Shown here in pieces: positions 34,575 through 45,200 of a stretch of 64,000 bases of DNA (its first letter is position 1; each line of letters opens with the position of its first letter). The translations under genes were made by a program, and so were the position numbers. Below the pieces are notes generated by a model. The model did no database searches, was not told the origin of the DNA, and saw only the letters and a list, made by a program, of their open reading frames with translations. Source of the DNA: Rhododendron vialii (lineage: Eukaryota; Streptophyta; Magnoliopsida; Ericales; Ericaceae); NCBI RefSeq assembly GCF_030253575.1, contig NC_080569.1:6614001-6678000 (forward strand), given 5' to 3'.

Positions 34575-34765
34575 TCTTCTAGATTCACTATACCATTGAA
34601 ACGAGTTCGTTTTCTTCCGAGGCCAATTAAGATTTTAAGTGAAATTTGTGGATTTTTTTACACTTGTAAGAAAAGGGTTGGGTGGTGAACGTATGTTTAG
34701 TGAGTTGGCCTTCCTAAAGCTGTGGTAGCCAAGTAGGATGCGCCCGCGCTAGCTCGGCCTCTCAC

Positions 34766-34995
34766 ATTTGATGTAGTTTGATGTAATATAATATCTACAT
34801 AGTCATGTTCTGTTTTTATCTTTATATAGTACCGGTAGCCTCGATCGATGTTCTGTTTTTATCTTTATATAGTACCGGCCGGTAGCCTCGATTGACTCTT
34901 ATAATTATTGTAGCTTGATGTAATATAATACCTACATAGTCATGTTCTGTTTTTATCTTTATACCGGTAGCCTTGTCTTTATACCGGTTGCCTTG
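34766..34995 (+). repeat. Tandem duplication in the 3' flank of the expansin gene
   Basis: The block ATGTTCTGTTTTTATCTTTATA followed by ACCGGTAGCCT-like sequence occurs three times (starting about 34806, 34850 and 34944), and TTGATGTAATATAATA occurs twice, giving a compound unit. It overlaps the likely polyadenylation region of the expansin transcript. Confidence 0.8.
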
Positions 34996-35229
34996 TCGAT
35001 CTTCCAATTTATATGTTCTCAATTTAGATGCTACTTTCATTTTGACTTTTATTTCGTACGTGTAATGATCGATAGACTGAATTTCCACCTTCAAAGTTTA
35101 AATCTAGCTGGTACTAGAGTATATGAATCAAGATGCTCTCATCTAATAATTATTTCTTACGTGGTTCTCATGTGATTGAGAACCACGGAATGTGAAAGAA
35201 ACCATGTGATTAAGTTGTTCATTTTATAG

Positions 35230-35830
35230 ATGACTTTATTACTATTAACGGGTCCAAGATTGGGATGGCCATTTCGTCCAATACGTCTGTATCCAATTCG
35301 ATCCCTGTCCCGAACGATTCGCAGATTTGAAGATCTGTTCGGAGATCGGGTAGGATATGCAGATTAGTCTGTCCCGCCCCAAACCTGCCACGAATTCGAT
35401 CCCTGTCCGATTCCTGCCTTGTCACGTCCCGTCCCTGAATCCCCGGTATATATATAGGATTACTTTTGATCATGTTGTGAATATTGTTGATCTTTTTTGG
35501 TTTTGTTGGAACTATGGAACTATCGATAATGTAGTGATCACGTTTGATCTTTTTTTGGTAATGTTGAAACTATGGGATAATGTTGTGCAGTTAATGTTGT
35601 GATCACTTTTTGGTTTTTAAAAAAGCCATGTATCTCTGTTTTCATATGCTATAGCAATTTTTCATTTTTTTTTTTTTTAAAACTTCGAATCCCGGAATTC
35701 CCGAGGCGATCTCTGTTCTCCGTTTGGAATGGGGATAGAAATTGGAGGGTAAAAGTAAATCTCCGTTGGAAATCGGGCAGGGGACAGGAATAGTGATATC
35801 CGTTCCACCCCTTGCCGACAAAGATTGTGG
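35230..35830. repeat. Degenerate GC-rich repetitive element, possible MITE
   Basis: The left part is rich in CCCTGTCC/GATTC motifs and the right part in loosely complementary GGGGATAG/GAATTCCCG motifs, with a T-rich centre holding two GTTTTGTTGGAACTATGG-like repeats. The build recalls the hAT-like element at 32099 but no precise ends or target duplications were found. Confidence 0.4.
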
Positions 35831-36009
35831 AATTTGGTTGCAACGAGTTATATATAAAGATCACAGGTATTATAAATTTTGGAAAGGAAGTTTGAGAGAG
35901 ATGATTCTGCATAATTACGTGCAGATGATTGATAGTGACTATTAATAGTATAGCCAGAGAATTTTAAATAATGCTATGAACGCCATCCCTCCCCAATCAA
36001 GATCTTCTT

Positions 36010-36550
36010 ATGTGACGATCTCTCATATTCTCTTGTGATATCAATGAGAGACATTACAGTCTAATTTTAGGATCTAAATCATTTACTTTAGTAAGTCTTG
36101 ATATGTTTTGCTGGGATTTTAGCGGAAGCAAATCAATGCCGAGATTCGAAAAAAAAAGAAAAAGAAAAAAAGACAATGAATAAATGATGAGAAAAAAAAA
36201 AACTCGAATAAGAGCACACAAAATTTTTCGTGGTTCGGCAAAAAATACCTACATCCATCCACGAAACAGATTCGTTCTCTTCTATATGGGAATAATCAGT
36301 ACAAAATGCACAGGCTAAATTAAATAACTCAATTCTAGTACACCACTCCAAACTCCCAAAAAACAATTTACAATAGAAATAAAAAAAAACTCCATGTTTT
36401 CTCTGAAGACAAGAATACAACAAATGGTCCTTCAGCCTACGGCAAGAACAAGCTCAAGTTGGTTGCGGGTCTAACTCGAGTTGGTTTTGGGTCTTGCTTC
36501 ACCCACTTTCATGAGTATGACTGACGAGTTTGGCTCCAGCATCTGGTTTC
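36010..36550. mobile_element. Probable Ty1/copia-type LTR fossil
   Basis: Contains GGGATTTTAGCGGAAGCA and TTTTTCGTGGTTCGGC followed by a C/A-rich stretch, the style of plant copia long terminal repeats. No second LTR or internal coding region is in the window, so it looks like a solo, broken fragment. Assignment rests on recall of style only. Confidence 0.35.
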
Positions 36551-39500
36551 ACGCGGCTTTCTTTTATTTTTGTTTTGTTTTGTTACAGTTGCAGTATTTT
36601 GTTTCGTTGTTTTTGTTGTACTTTTTTATTTTCGTATTAATATAACTGAGTTGATCTTGTTCGTAAGAAAAATACAAGAATGCAAAACTTGTGATTGATA
36701 CTCCAATACACAAGCAAAGCATTAAATGCTTCGCAATCTCCTTTGGCAAACCAAGGATTTCCGAAACGTGGAAAATCTTCTGCTAACTCCGAAGTCAAGG
36801 ATTTCAGTATCCACTGAAAGATTGATTGATATCTTCTAACTTGCAATTATGACTGAACATGGGCCAAAATTCAACGTACATGTTTCACATCCTTGCAACC
36901 TATCAAGTTGATTGGATGATAGGAGTATTAATTTGAAGTTAAATGAATGATTTTGAGTCTGTCTGTCCGTGTGAAATTGTGCTTTGTATAGATAGATAGA
37001 TAGATACCCATGTCCACCGAACTCAAACTTTTTGGATGAAGAATGATAATCACAATGAAATTGATAAAATGGTGGAATCGTGAGGGACCAAACGAGTAAT
37101 GGTACTCATACGTGGCCATCTTTTCCCCATTAAAGGAAGTAACAAATCTTCAAGGGCTTAACAAAGGGTACTAATCTCTTTCGGGCTTGGGAGTTTCTAT
37201 GTTTGGGATGGCTTGCTCTGCCATCTTTCTTCGTTAGCCCGTTGGGGGCGTGTTTCTGAGCCTCACCTTACATATTTAGTTTTTGACTAATATATAACTT
37301 CATTACCAAAAAAGACGGTTTTCTTCCCATTCCCATGATTAACTTTTGAAACGAACTCTTTTATCGAAACACGGCACTGCAAAAATGATCGTTGGAAGTT
37401 TTTGTGATGAAGAAAGCATGGCAGCTGAGTATACATTCAAAACTCAGGTTGCAAACACATAGCAACTGGTGGACCTGAGTTGAAACAAAGAGCATGAAAC
37501 TAAACTAGCTAGAACTTCCCCGTGAAGCAGATACCCCAGAAAGCACTTATCTTACCGGGGGCAAAAGAAAAGAGAGAATTGAAGCAAGAAAGGTTTTCAC
37601 AACACCCGGACCAACACGAGCACCCAAATCCAAATAGGCAAATACACAGTCCAAATACGCAGCTTGCAACTTTGAATATTGAGTCATAATAGGACCTGGT
37701 GATGCAACCAAATGCAAAATCCCAAAGCTGTTAAAAACTCCATTCAAACATGACAAATATCAAAGAGTTTGGCCTCAAGTCCACATAATAATGATATTCT
37801 AAAGCAATTTCCTAACAAACATGTTTTCGTATCAAGATCGTCTCTATTTCAGCTTCTTCTTTTGGTAAAGGTATAGATGCTGCAGCCAAAGGATAAAATC
37901 CCCTTCAAGATGGATGATGCTGAGCCTACAAAATAGAAACAAGAATAACATTACTTCGTACGTATTGACAAGTGCAAATCTAGTAAAGGGAATTTTTATT
38001 TTACCCTTGTGGTTTGCGTACCACATATGACCTTCATCAAATTAAAGATAGCTACTTAACTCCTTGTGGTTTATATAGTTACTATTTATAATTGACTGGA
38101 GGTGGAAGTCACACAACTATGTTAAGGACAACAAAGTTTCTAAAAGATAAACTGGCAGTCAGAAAATGCCTTGGAAGTCCAAGAAAAAATAACAGAATCA
38201 GAAGGAAACACAAGCCCATGCTGAATACAAGCCTCTTAATTTGATGAACAGGTGCCGCATCAAGCTTGGCTATTGCATTAGAAGCTGGATCATCTACAGC
38301 AGAAGCAACCACCCTATCTCCTCTAATAAAACCTTCTGGCCAACCCCTCCAAAAACCCCACGACTGCCAAACTACCAGACTAACACACCACAGATGAAAC
38401 CACCTCACCCCCGACATTAACATGACCACCAACTGAACCTTGGCTTTGACAAGCAGAAAAAGGTACAGACTCGAAGAGACTCCAAACTTCTCAATCTGTT
38501 CACCTACTTCTACATTTTTTTTTTTTTTTTGAAGGTAACCCATTTTTTGCCTCCAAAAAAATGAAGCACAATTTCGTCCCCGTTACTCTCCCTCTTTTGC
38601 ATTATTTTATCCCCTCCAAACACACTAGAAAAAGACAACCACATCTAGGAACTTATCTTTCTTATTGTATCATAATTAGATGGCAATACAAGATAGGAAC
38701 TCAAAAGTCAAAACAACAAAAACCTCAATGAAGAAAGAAGGAAGGAAGGACAGACGCAAAAAAAATACCGAAGATGGGCCCTTTGACTCTAAAACTGCTC
38801 AAATTAAGTTCACTGCTCCTTAAAACTTCAAGAAAGTAACTTTCATAAAAGAAGGCCTTTTATTCGTCTCTCATAGATTTCCACATAGCCAATGCGCGCC
38901 ACATAAATGAGGCTTTACTGCCTCCTTATCAGTCATCTGCTTGCATCTATTCTGACCCGAAAAATTCCTTTTGAGGTCCCTCTAAAATTGCCATCAAGGA
39001 CCACCACTTCCATCCCAAAAGTAAGACAACTGATCCATAGTTCGCAATTTCAAGAGTGGAAATATTTTTCCATTAGTTACACGAAGCGGGAGCGGGGACG
39101 GGAGCAGGAGCGGATGATCACAGAAGTGTGAGAGTGCCATTGGGAGCGGTTAGGAAAAATTATTAAAATTATAAATATATTTTAGAATTTTATATTGTTA
39201 AATGTCAATATAAAAATATTATTCTACCACATAAAATATTACTATTAAAATTATAAGTTTTTAGTTATATTTCAACATTTTTATTGTAGCACATGATTAC
39301 ATAATAGAGCTCTTGTGCATATTAAGTAGGCGTAAAAGTTAAGAGCATTAATATGACTCTAGAAGGTTAATATCAGATGTACTCACTAACAAGATCAAAA
39401 CAACTTTAAAGGTACCAATTGCAACTTGAATCGTAAGTCTCTCAACCGTTTTTTGGGTGTAAGTTCCCGTATAGGTAAGAAACAAGTTCCCGTCGTCATT

Positions 39501-40390
39501 GGGACGGGTTTCTTGGAGTTTCCTTCGACGGGAACGCGGAAACGCGATTCCGTCGAAGAAACGTGGGCATAGTTGAAGGTTCCAGCAACTAAATTTTTTC
39601 CCTTTTCTTGAATTGTCTATAGATTCATTATCCAAACACAGCTTGATTTAAGGCCGAATCATCAACAATGGGTATGACAAGAGACACGATATCGTCATGG
39701 GTGATGGGCATATGTAAGTCACGACATGCACATGAGCCAAAATAATGTCATGACCACTGAGCACCCCAAGTTCCCAACCACTGCCCACTGCTTTTCTGCT
39801 CTCTCCCTCTCTCATGCACATGAGCCAAGATATTTCTCATTTTCATTATATTTGATCTTGAAATTACTTTCTTTTTCTAGAAATCGAAACATCCCACCCC
39901 TTTCTGTAAATAAAAATAAAAAATTCTTAAATTAAGTGGGGCCACATACTCCACTTGTCCTGTGTGGGGCTCACATTTATTTGTTTAATTTAATGTGAGA
40001 AAATTTGTGCACACAAGTATGTGTATCTCTTTGTGATTTCTATACTTAAGTAAAAGTAGTACTTACATACCATGCACATACATACCTCAGCCAGAGCTGT
40101 GCAAGATTTTTTTACACATACCACGCACATGCATTTTTTTGTGGGGTTTATATTGGTTCCACAAATATGGTCCCAACCACTCAATTTTTTAAAATATTAT
40201 TTTTAGAGTTACTCGCCCTACTATTTGTGAGAAAGCCCTTATCGATATTCAATGAAGTTAATTTTTTTACAAAATCCCAGAAAAAAAAACATTTTTAAAA
40301 ATATGAGCGATTCAGATAATTTTTGTGAGGCTGAAGATGGTCTCCACAAAAATGTATGTGCATGATCTGTGTTATATAGCAGTAAAGATA
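36551..40390. other. Intergenic, no gene recognised
   Basis: Mostly AT-rich. A 144-codon minus-strand frame (38109-38543) has hydrophobic stretches but no family I recognise. Near 39075-39110 and 39470-39560 are GGGAGCGG- and CGGGAACGCGG-rich patches that may be ends of a decayed DNA transposon. Nothing else supported. Confidence 0.4.
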
Positions 40391-40454
40391 TTGGTACGGA
40401 TTACCACCATCTCGGAATCGTTTTGATGGCCTCGCCAGGCCCACCCAGGCCACT

Positions 40455-40632
40455 GAACGGCCGATTCGAACCGTCCAAAAATTCTAAAATAAAAAACAAG
40501 GGGGCCCTCACGATAATCAACGGTATCCGATGCATGTAGGGTGCTCGATCCAAATAGCTCATTTTTCACATATATATATAGGGCCCCCTTGTTTTTTAAT
40601 TTAGAATTTTTGGACGGCTCGAATTGGCCGTT
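40455..40632. mobile_element. Inverted repeat (foldback) A, about 54 bp arms
   Basis: Left arm 40455-40508 (GAACGGCCGATTCG ... AACAAGGGGGCCCT) is nearly the perfect inverse of 40580-40632 (AGGGCCCCCTTGTT ... AATTGGCCGTTC). Weaker pairing extends outward (ACCACCAT near 40402 against ATGGTGGT near 40680). Non-coding. Confidence 0.8.
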
Positions 40633-40708
40633 CGATAGTTGGAATGGACCGGCAATACCGTCGGTACGATTTCAAAATAATGGTGGTCGTGCATATACCT
40701 CTATTGGT

Positions 40709-40867
40709 TATCAATGGTGCTACTACTACACCCAAACACACATTCATACTCACATGAGTGGTGGACCCCACAATGTGTATGGGCCTATCACTCATGTGAG
40801 TATGGATGTGTGTTTAGATGTAACTTTGGATGTGTCACTAGAATAATGCATTGGCTATCAATGGTGC
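40709..40867. repeat. Inverted repeat B (25 bp arms) between 12 bp direct repeats
   Basis: Arms 40736-40760 and 40789-40813 are inverse with one mismatch (CACTCATGTGAGTATGGATG on the right). The pair lies between two copies of TATCAATGGTGC (40709-40720 and 40856-40867), which may be a target duplication. Confidence 0.7.
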
Positions 40868-40936
40868 AGAAAGGTTTTTCGTTTTTTTGTAGTAAAGTAT
40901 TAGTGTGTGTGTCTATATATAAATATACACACAGTC

Positions 40937-41295
40937 CGTCTTCCGTAAGGACTACTTCATTTTAATAAAATGCGGACCTCCCTTTCCCGATTGAATTTCG
41001 ATGATCCGGGTCGCTCAATGTGTTCAGAACGTGATTTTAAGGTTACCCGCGAGAAATCAGCAAAAAAAATGACCGGGAAGGGCTTCATCCGAGCAGTTTT
41101 TGTTTGTTTTTTATCGAACGGTTCAAACAAAAACTGCTCAGATGAAGCCCTTCCCGGTCATTTTTTTTTCCGATTTCTCGCGGGTAACCTTAAAATCACG
41201 TTTTGAACACATTGAGCGGCTCGGATCATCGAAATTCAATCGTAAAATGGGAGAAATGAGGAGGTTCGCATTTTAACTAAAATAAGGACTTCCTC
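40937..41295. mobile_element. Large foldback element C, about 160 bp arms
   Basis: Left arm about 40946-41107 and right arm about 41124-41295 are inverse over nearly their whole length; the inner 125 bp differ at only a handful of sites. The loop is about 16 nt around ATCGAACGG. No coding capacity. A transcript would form an almost perfect hairpin. Confidence 0.88.
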
Positions 41296-41307
41296 ATTTG
41301 AAACTGA

Positions 41308-41309
<2 letters not shown>

Positions 41310-41342
<33 letters not shown>
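41310..41342. repeat. (TA)n microsatellite
   Basis: Uninterrupted TA repeat between foldback C and the Stowaway-like MITE, possibly helped into being by the TA target preference of the latter. Confidence 0.9.
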
Positions 41343-41343
<1 letters not shown>

Positions 41344-41345
<2 letters not shown>

Positions 41346-41565
41346 CTCCCTCCGTCCCATAATGTTTGTCCGGTCCGCAAAACGGAGACGTAAAAATAAT
41401 ACTACTATTTTTGTAATAAAAGTTGGAAAAAAATTCAACAATTTACTAGATCTCGATGAGCTTTTTTAACTTATGTAAAAAATTTGAATTTTTTCTTGAA
41501 AGAAATGCATTATTTTGTAATCTTCGTTTCGCGGACCGGACAAATATTATGGGACGGAGGGAGTA
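41344..41565. mobile_element. Stowaway-like MITE
   Basis: The body (41346-41563) begins CTCCCTCCGTCCCATAAT and ends in the inverse ATTATGGGACGGAGGGAG, with TA on both sides. The next inner bases also pair (GTTTGTCCGGTCCGC against GCGGACCGGACAAAT). The ends are very well preserved, so the insertion is young. Confidence 0.93.
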
Positions 41566-41759
41566 AAAGTCAAAAGGTTTGGGGGGTACGGTATACCTAA
41601 GCACAAAAAGTGAGACTAGTGTGGGGAGGGAATGGATTCAACAACAAACAAACAGGACATGGGACGCGTAACCCAGATGGGCCCATCCCCGAGTTACAGC
41701 CAAAAACCACACCTGCGCGGCCGCGGGGCTTAAACGGGCCCGTAAACACCCGAATTAAT

Positions 41760-42236
41760 TAACAAATCAAAGTCAAATTCTCTCGCATTAATTTTCTCTC
41801 TCCCCTTTGCGTTTCATTTCATTTCATTTCATTCTAGTAGACAACTAAACTTAAACCACCTCGTTTACTACTCTTAAATATACACTGAAAACAAATTCTT
41901 CAAACCCACCTGTTCTGTCTGGTAAGCCATCCTTTTCGATTCCATCTGCTGTAGTATTTAGATCCCATCGCAAAATGTATTCCGATTTCAGTTGACTCCG
42001 CGGATTCCACTCATCATCTTCTTCCCGCCGGTAACTCTCTCTCTCTCCATTTATCTTTTGCGTATTTGTGTGCTGTAGCCGTTTTCAAAAGTAGCAGATC
42101 TAGGGCTCGGGATGCTGAAATTAACAGTAGATGTGTTTCCAAGCATTTTTGTTATTGGATTACGGTAATTAACAGTGGGTTTGTTTCGTGATGAGTAGGT
42201 TGTGAGGGGAGGGATCAAGAGAGAGGGCAATCAGAG
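41760..42236 (+). promoter_or_regulatory. Promoter and intron-containing 5' leader of the UDP-xylose transporter gene
   Basis: A CT-rich leader with a TTTCA repeat (about 41811-41834) precedes possible leader introns: donor at 41922 (G/GTAAGC) with acceptor at 41990-41991 (TTTCAG), and donor at 42031 (CCG/GTAACT) with acceptor at 42197-42198 (GAGTAG). These are inferred from splice consensus only. Confidence 0.45.
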
Positions 42237-45200
42237 ATGAGTGAGGGGCAGCAGTTTCAGCTGGGGACCATCGGGGCGCTGAGTCTGTCCGTGGTTTCAT
42301 CGGTATCGATTGTCATTTGCAACAAGGCGCTTATTAGCACACTTGGTTTCACTTTTGGTGAGCAATCTTTCGTTTCCACTTGCGCAAATTTTGTTAATTT
42401 CTCCGTCTGATTATGCGTTACTGGTGCTGTTTGTCGATTGTGATGAATTCAGTATTGATCCAATTTTGGACATTCCATACTTACATGGGCATACTAGTGT
42501 GTGCAATTGTAAAAATAATACAAAGCTAGTGCGTGCGGAAAGTTTGGCGGTCTAATTGAACCTTTCATGGTTATTGTTGCTTGTGTTTCGAGATGAGAAC
42601 ATATCTCAGGCCAAGTATGTATGGTTTTCGTAGAATGTTAGGGAATCAGTACAGGCATTTTATTACCTTTTTTCAGAATCGTGTGCGTGCGGACTCCACA
42701 GAAGTATTTTCGTTTATAGAGATATCAGATCTATTGAAAGGGTATCAAATTTGTTCAATGCATTGGACATTACCAATTATAATGTTTTTTCAGGAAAATT
42801 CTGATAGCATTCTGTTTGACACTTTAATCTTTATAAAGCACACAGGAAAGTGAGTGTTTGGTTACTGCAGTCACAGACAAGCTCATCGCTGATGTTAGCA
42901 AACCTACTCTAATTAAGGTTACATTTTGATATTAAAAGTACTGCTCTATTGAGTTGGATGAGCTTGCTTGTGCCACGCATTTCTTTGGAAACGAACCCCA
43001 AATATCTTCTACCCCACCGCGCAGGAGCGGTGTCTGTGCAGGCGTATCATAGTTGTACAATGTATGGAGTGGCATTAAAAGGGTGTCACTTCAATATAAG
43101 TTCTGCGAAAGAACCAACAATATTCTAGTTTTCATTTGTTTCTCTTCTCACAATGGCAGTGCATGGTACAGTGGTGTCACTCGCAGAGTCACAGTATATT
43201 GATGCTGATTTCTTTGGTTGGAAAAGGTCTAGAGATTGTGAGAGAAGGTTCTAAATTACTAAGGGAAATGTTGTAGTTTCCTAGATTTTTGCTTGAATTA
43301 TTCTATTTATCAGGAGTTGTTTCTTTTTTCGCTCCTGTAACTTTGAGGTTGCGTAGGTCATTTATGAGTACGGGATTCTGTTTCATGGCTTCTTTGTGGA
43401 TTAGATACTAGCCTTCATTATAACGTTGTTTTTAATGCTACAGCTACGACTTTGACAAGCTGGCATCTGCTGGTCACGTTTTGCTCCCTCCATGTGGCTT
43501 TATGGATGAAATTTTTTGAGCACAAGCCTTTTGATCGAAATGCTGTGATGGGCTTTGGCATCTTGAATGGGACTTCCATTGGACTTCTGAATCTTAGCTT
43601 GGGTTTTAACTCTGTTGGCTTCTACCAGGTAAATTTGATATTTGGAATTAATATCTCGGGGCTATGGTGGTTATATTTGCTATGGAGAACTGTTGTACGA
43701 CTATTGTACTACTATGTACCCATATTATTCATCCTTTATCCACACAAAAAAGCATATATTCATCATCACATGGACTACTCTTTATTGTCTGAATGGTGAC
43801 TGCTGAGTCTGAGATTATTGTTGTGATTCTGCCCATGAAAAGACCACCCCAAAACCCAATCTAAAAGGGGGGAAAGAAGAGCAAAAGGAAAAAATAAGGC
43901 ATCTCTTTTCATTCCATCACACATGAAACTTGTGGGGAAATGTTATCATAATACTTTCTCTATCCTGAATGGATTGTGTTCAACCATTCCTAAAAGTTGG
44001 TGATTTCAGATTTTGATTCTTATTTTTTGAATGGGCAGTTTCTGACCTTCTCTCTTGATTTTCCATTTTAGATGACAAAACTGGCAATTATTCCCTGCAC
44101 AGTTCTCTTGGAGACTATTTTCTTCAGGAAGCAATTCAGGCAAGATTTAATTTCACCCCTTCTTGGCAAAGTGCTATTTTATCCACTTCTTATGCTTTTA
44201 GAGAAGATTTGTCTGTTTATATGTATCTCATTAGGTTTGGAACCTGAATCTTATTAACTGGCACCAATGTATGCAACTGGGATCCCTTCCTTGATTAAGC
44301 TATGACCATATGGGGCAACTAATGAGGACCAATATTTTTAGAGTGAACGATGGTACCTGGAAATGGATTGTCTTGGTACATGAAAGAGGAATGGAAACAT
44401 AGTATGTCACATTTCTAGAGTGTAGTACCACGGTAGTGAAATTGATAGAGTGATTTAAGATGTAAAATCAGGTTTCTATCTATAAGTAGAGGTCCAACAT
44501 AAAAGGGTAGATTGTTCTTCGAATGCAATATGTACAAACACATTTGGTCCGGGCACTCCATTACTATTAGATATTGTTCGTGATATTGTTTTGTATGTTT
44601 AATAACAGAAAAATGTATGAAGAAAACAGCTTTTGATGGCTCTGGCTTGCAAACTTCAAAATTTTAGAACAGAAGTTTGGCGTATTTGCGAACTTGCATT
44701 CTAGGACATACATTGCCACAATGTAGTATGTTCTTGTCACAAGAGTGTTTTTAGTGCGTGCATCTACCATCATTGTCGGTTATAAAATCATTCGACGTAT
44801 TTTAAATTGACTGGGTGAATGTCTTCATTGGGCAATTTGCGTTATATTTTTTCATACAGGCAATTGCTACGATGCAGCATGCATTTGTAGTTAGCCAGTC
44901 GGTAGCTCAATATGCTTGAAAACCATATAATGCCTCCTGTTAGCATGCATTTACGAGATCAGGATCTCATGTCAGTCGAATGCAATCTATACCTATTAGC
45001 AAGAGAATTCTACTTTGGCCTTGCTAGTACTGTACCTTAAGAATTGTTTAATTTATTTATTTTGATCAGCAACACTTAATATTTCTATTCCTACTGTATT
45101 TGAGAAATTTAGTAAACTGGGACATAGGATGGGAAAAACATATCATCTTTAGTATTATCGACGTCCAAATGCAATCACTGGGAGATGGAGTTTAGTTATC

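Noticed and set aside
38109-38543. 144-codon minus-strand frame with hydrophobic stretches
   Set aside because: No recognisable family, starts in a poly-T/poly-A stretch, and no supporting features nearby.
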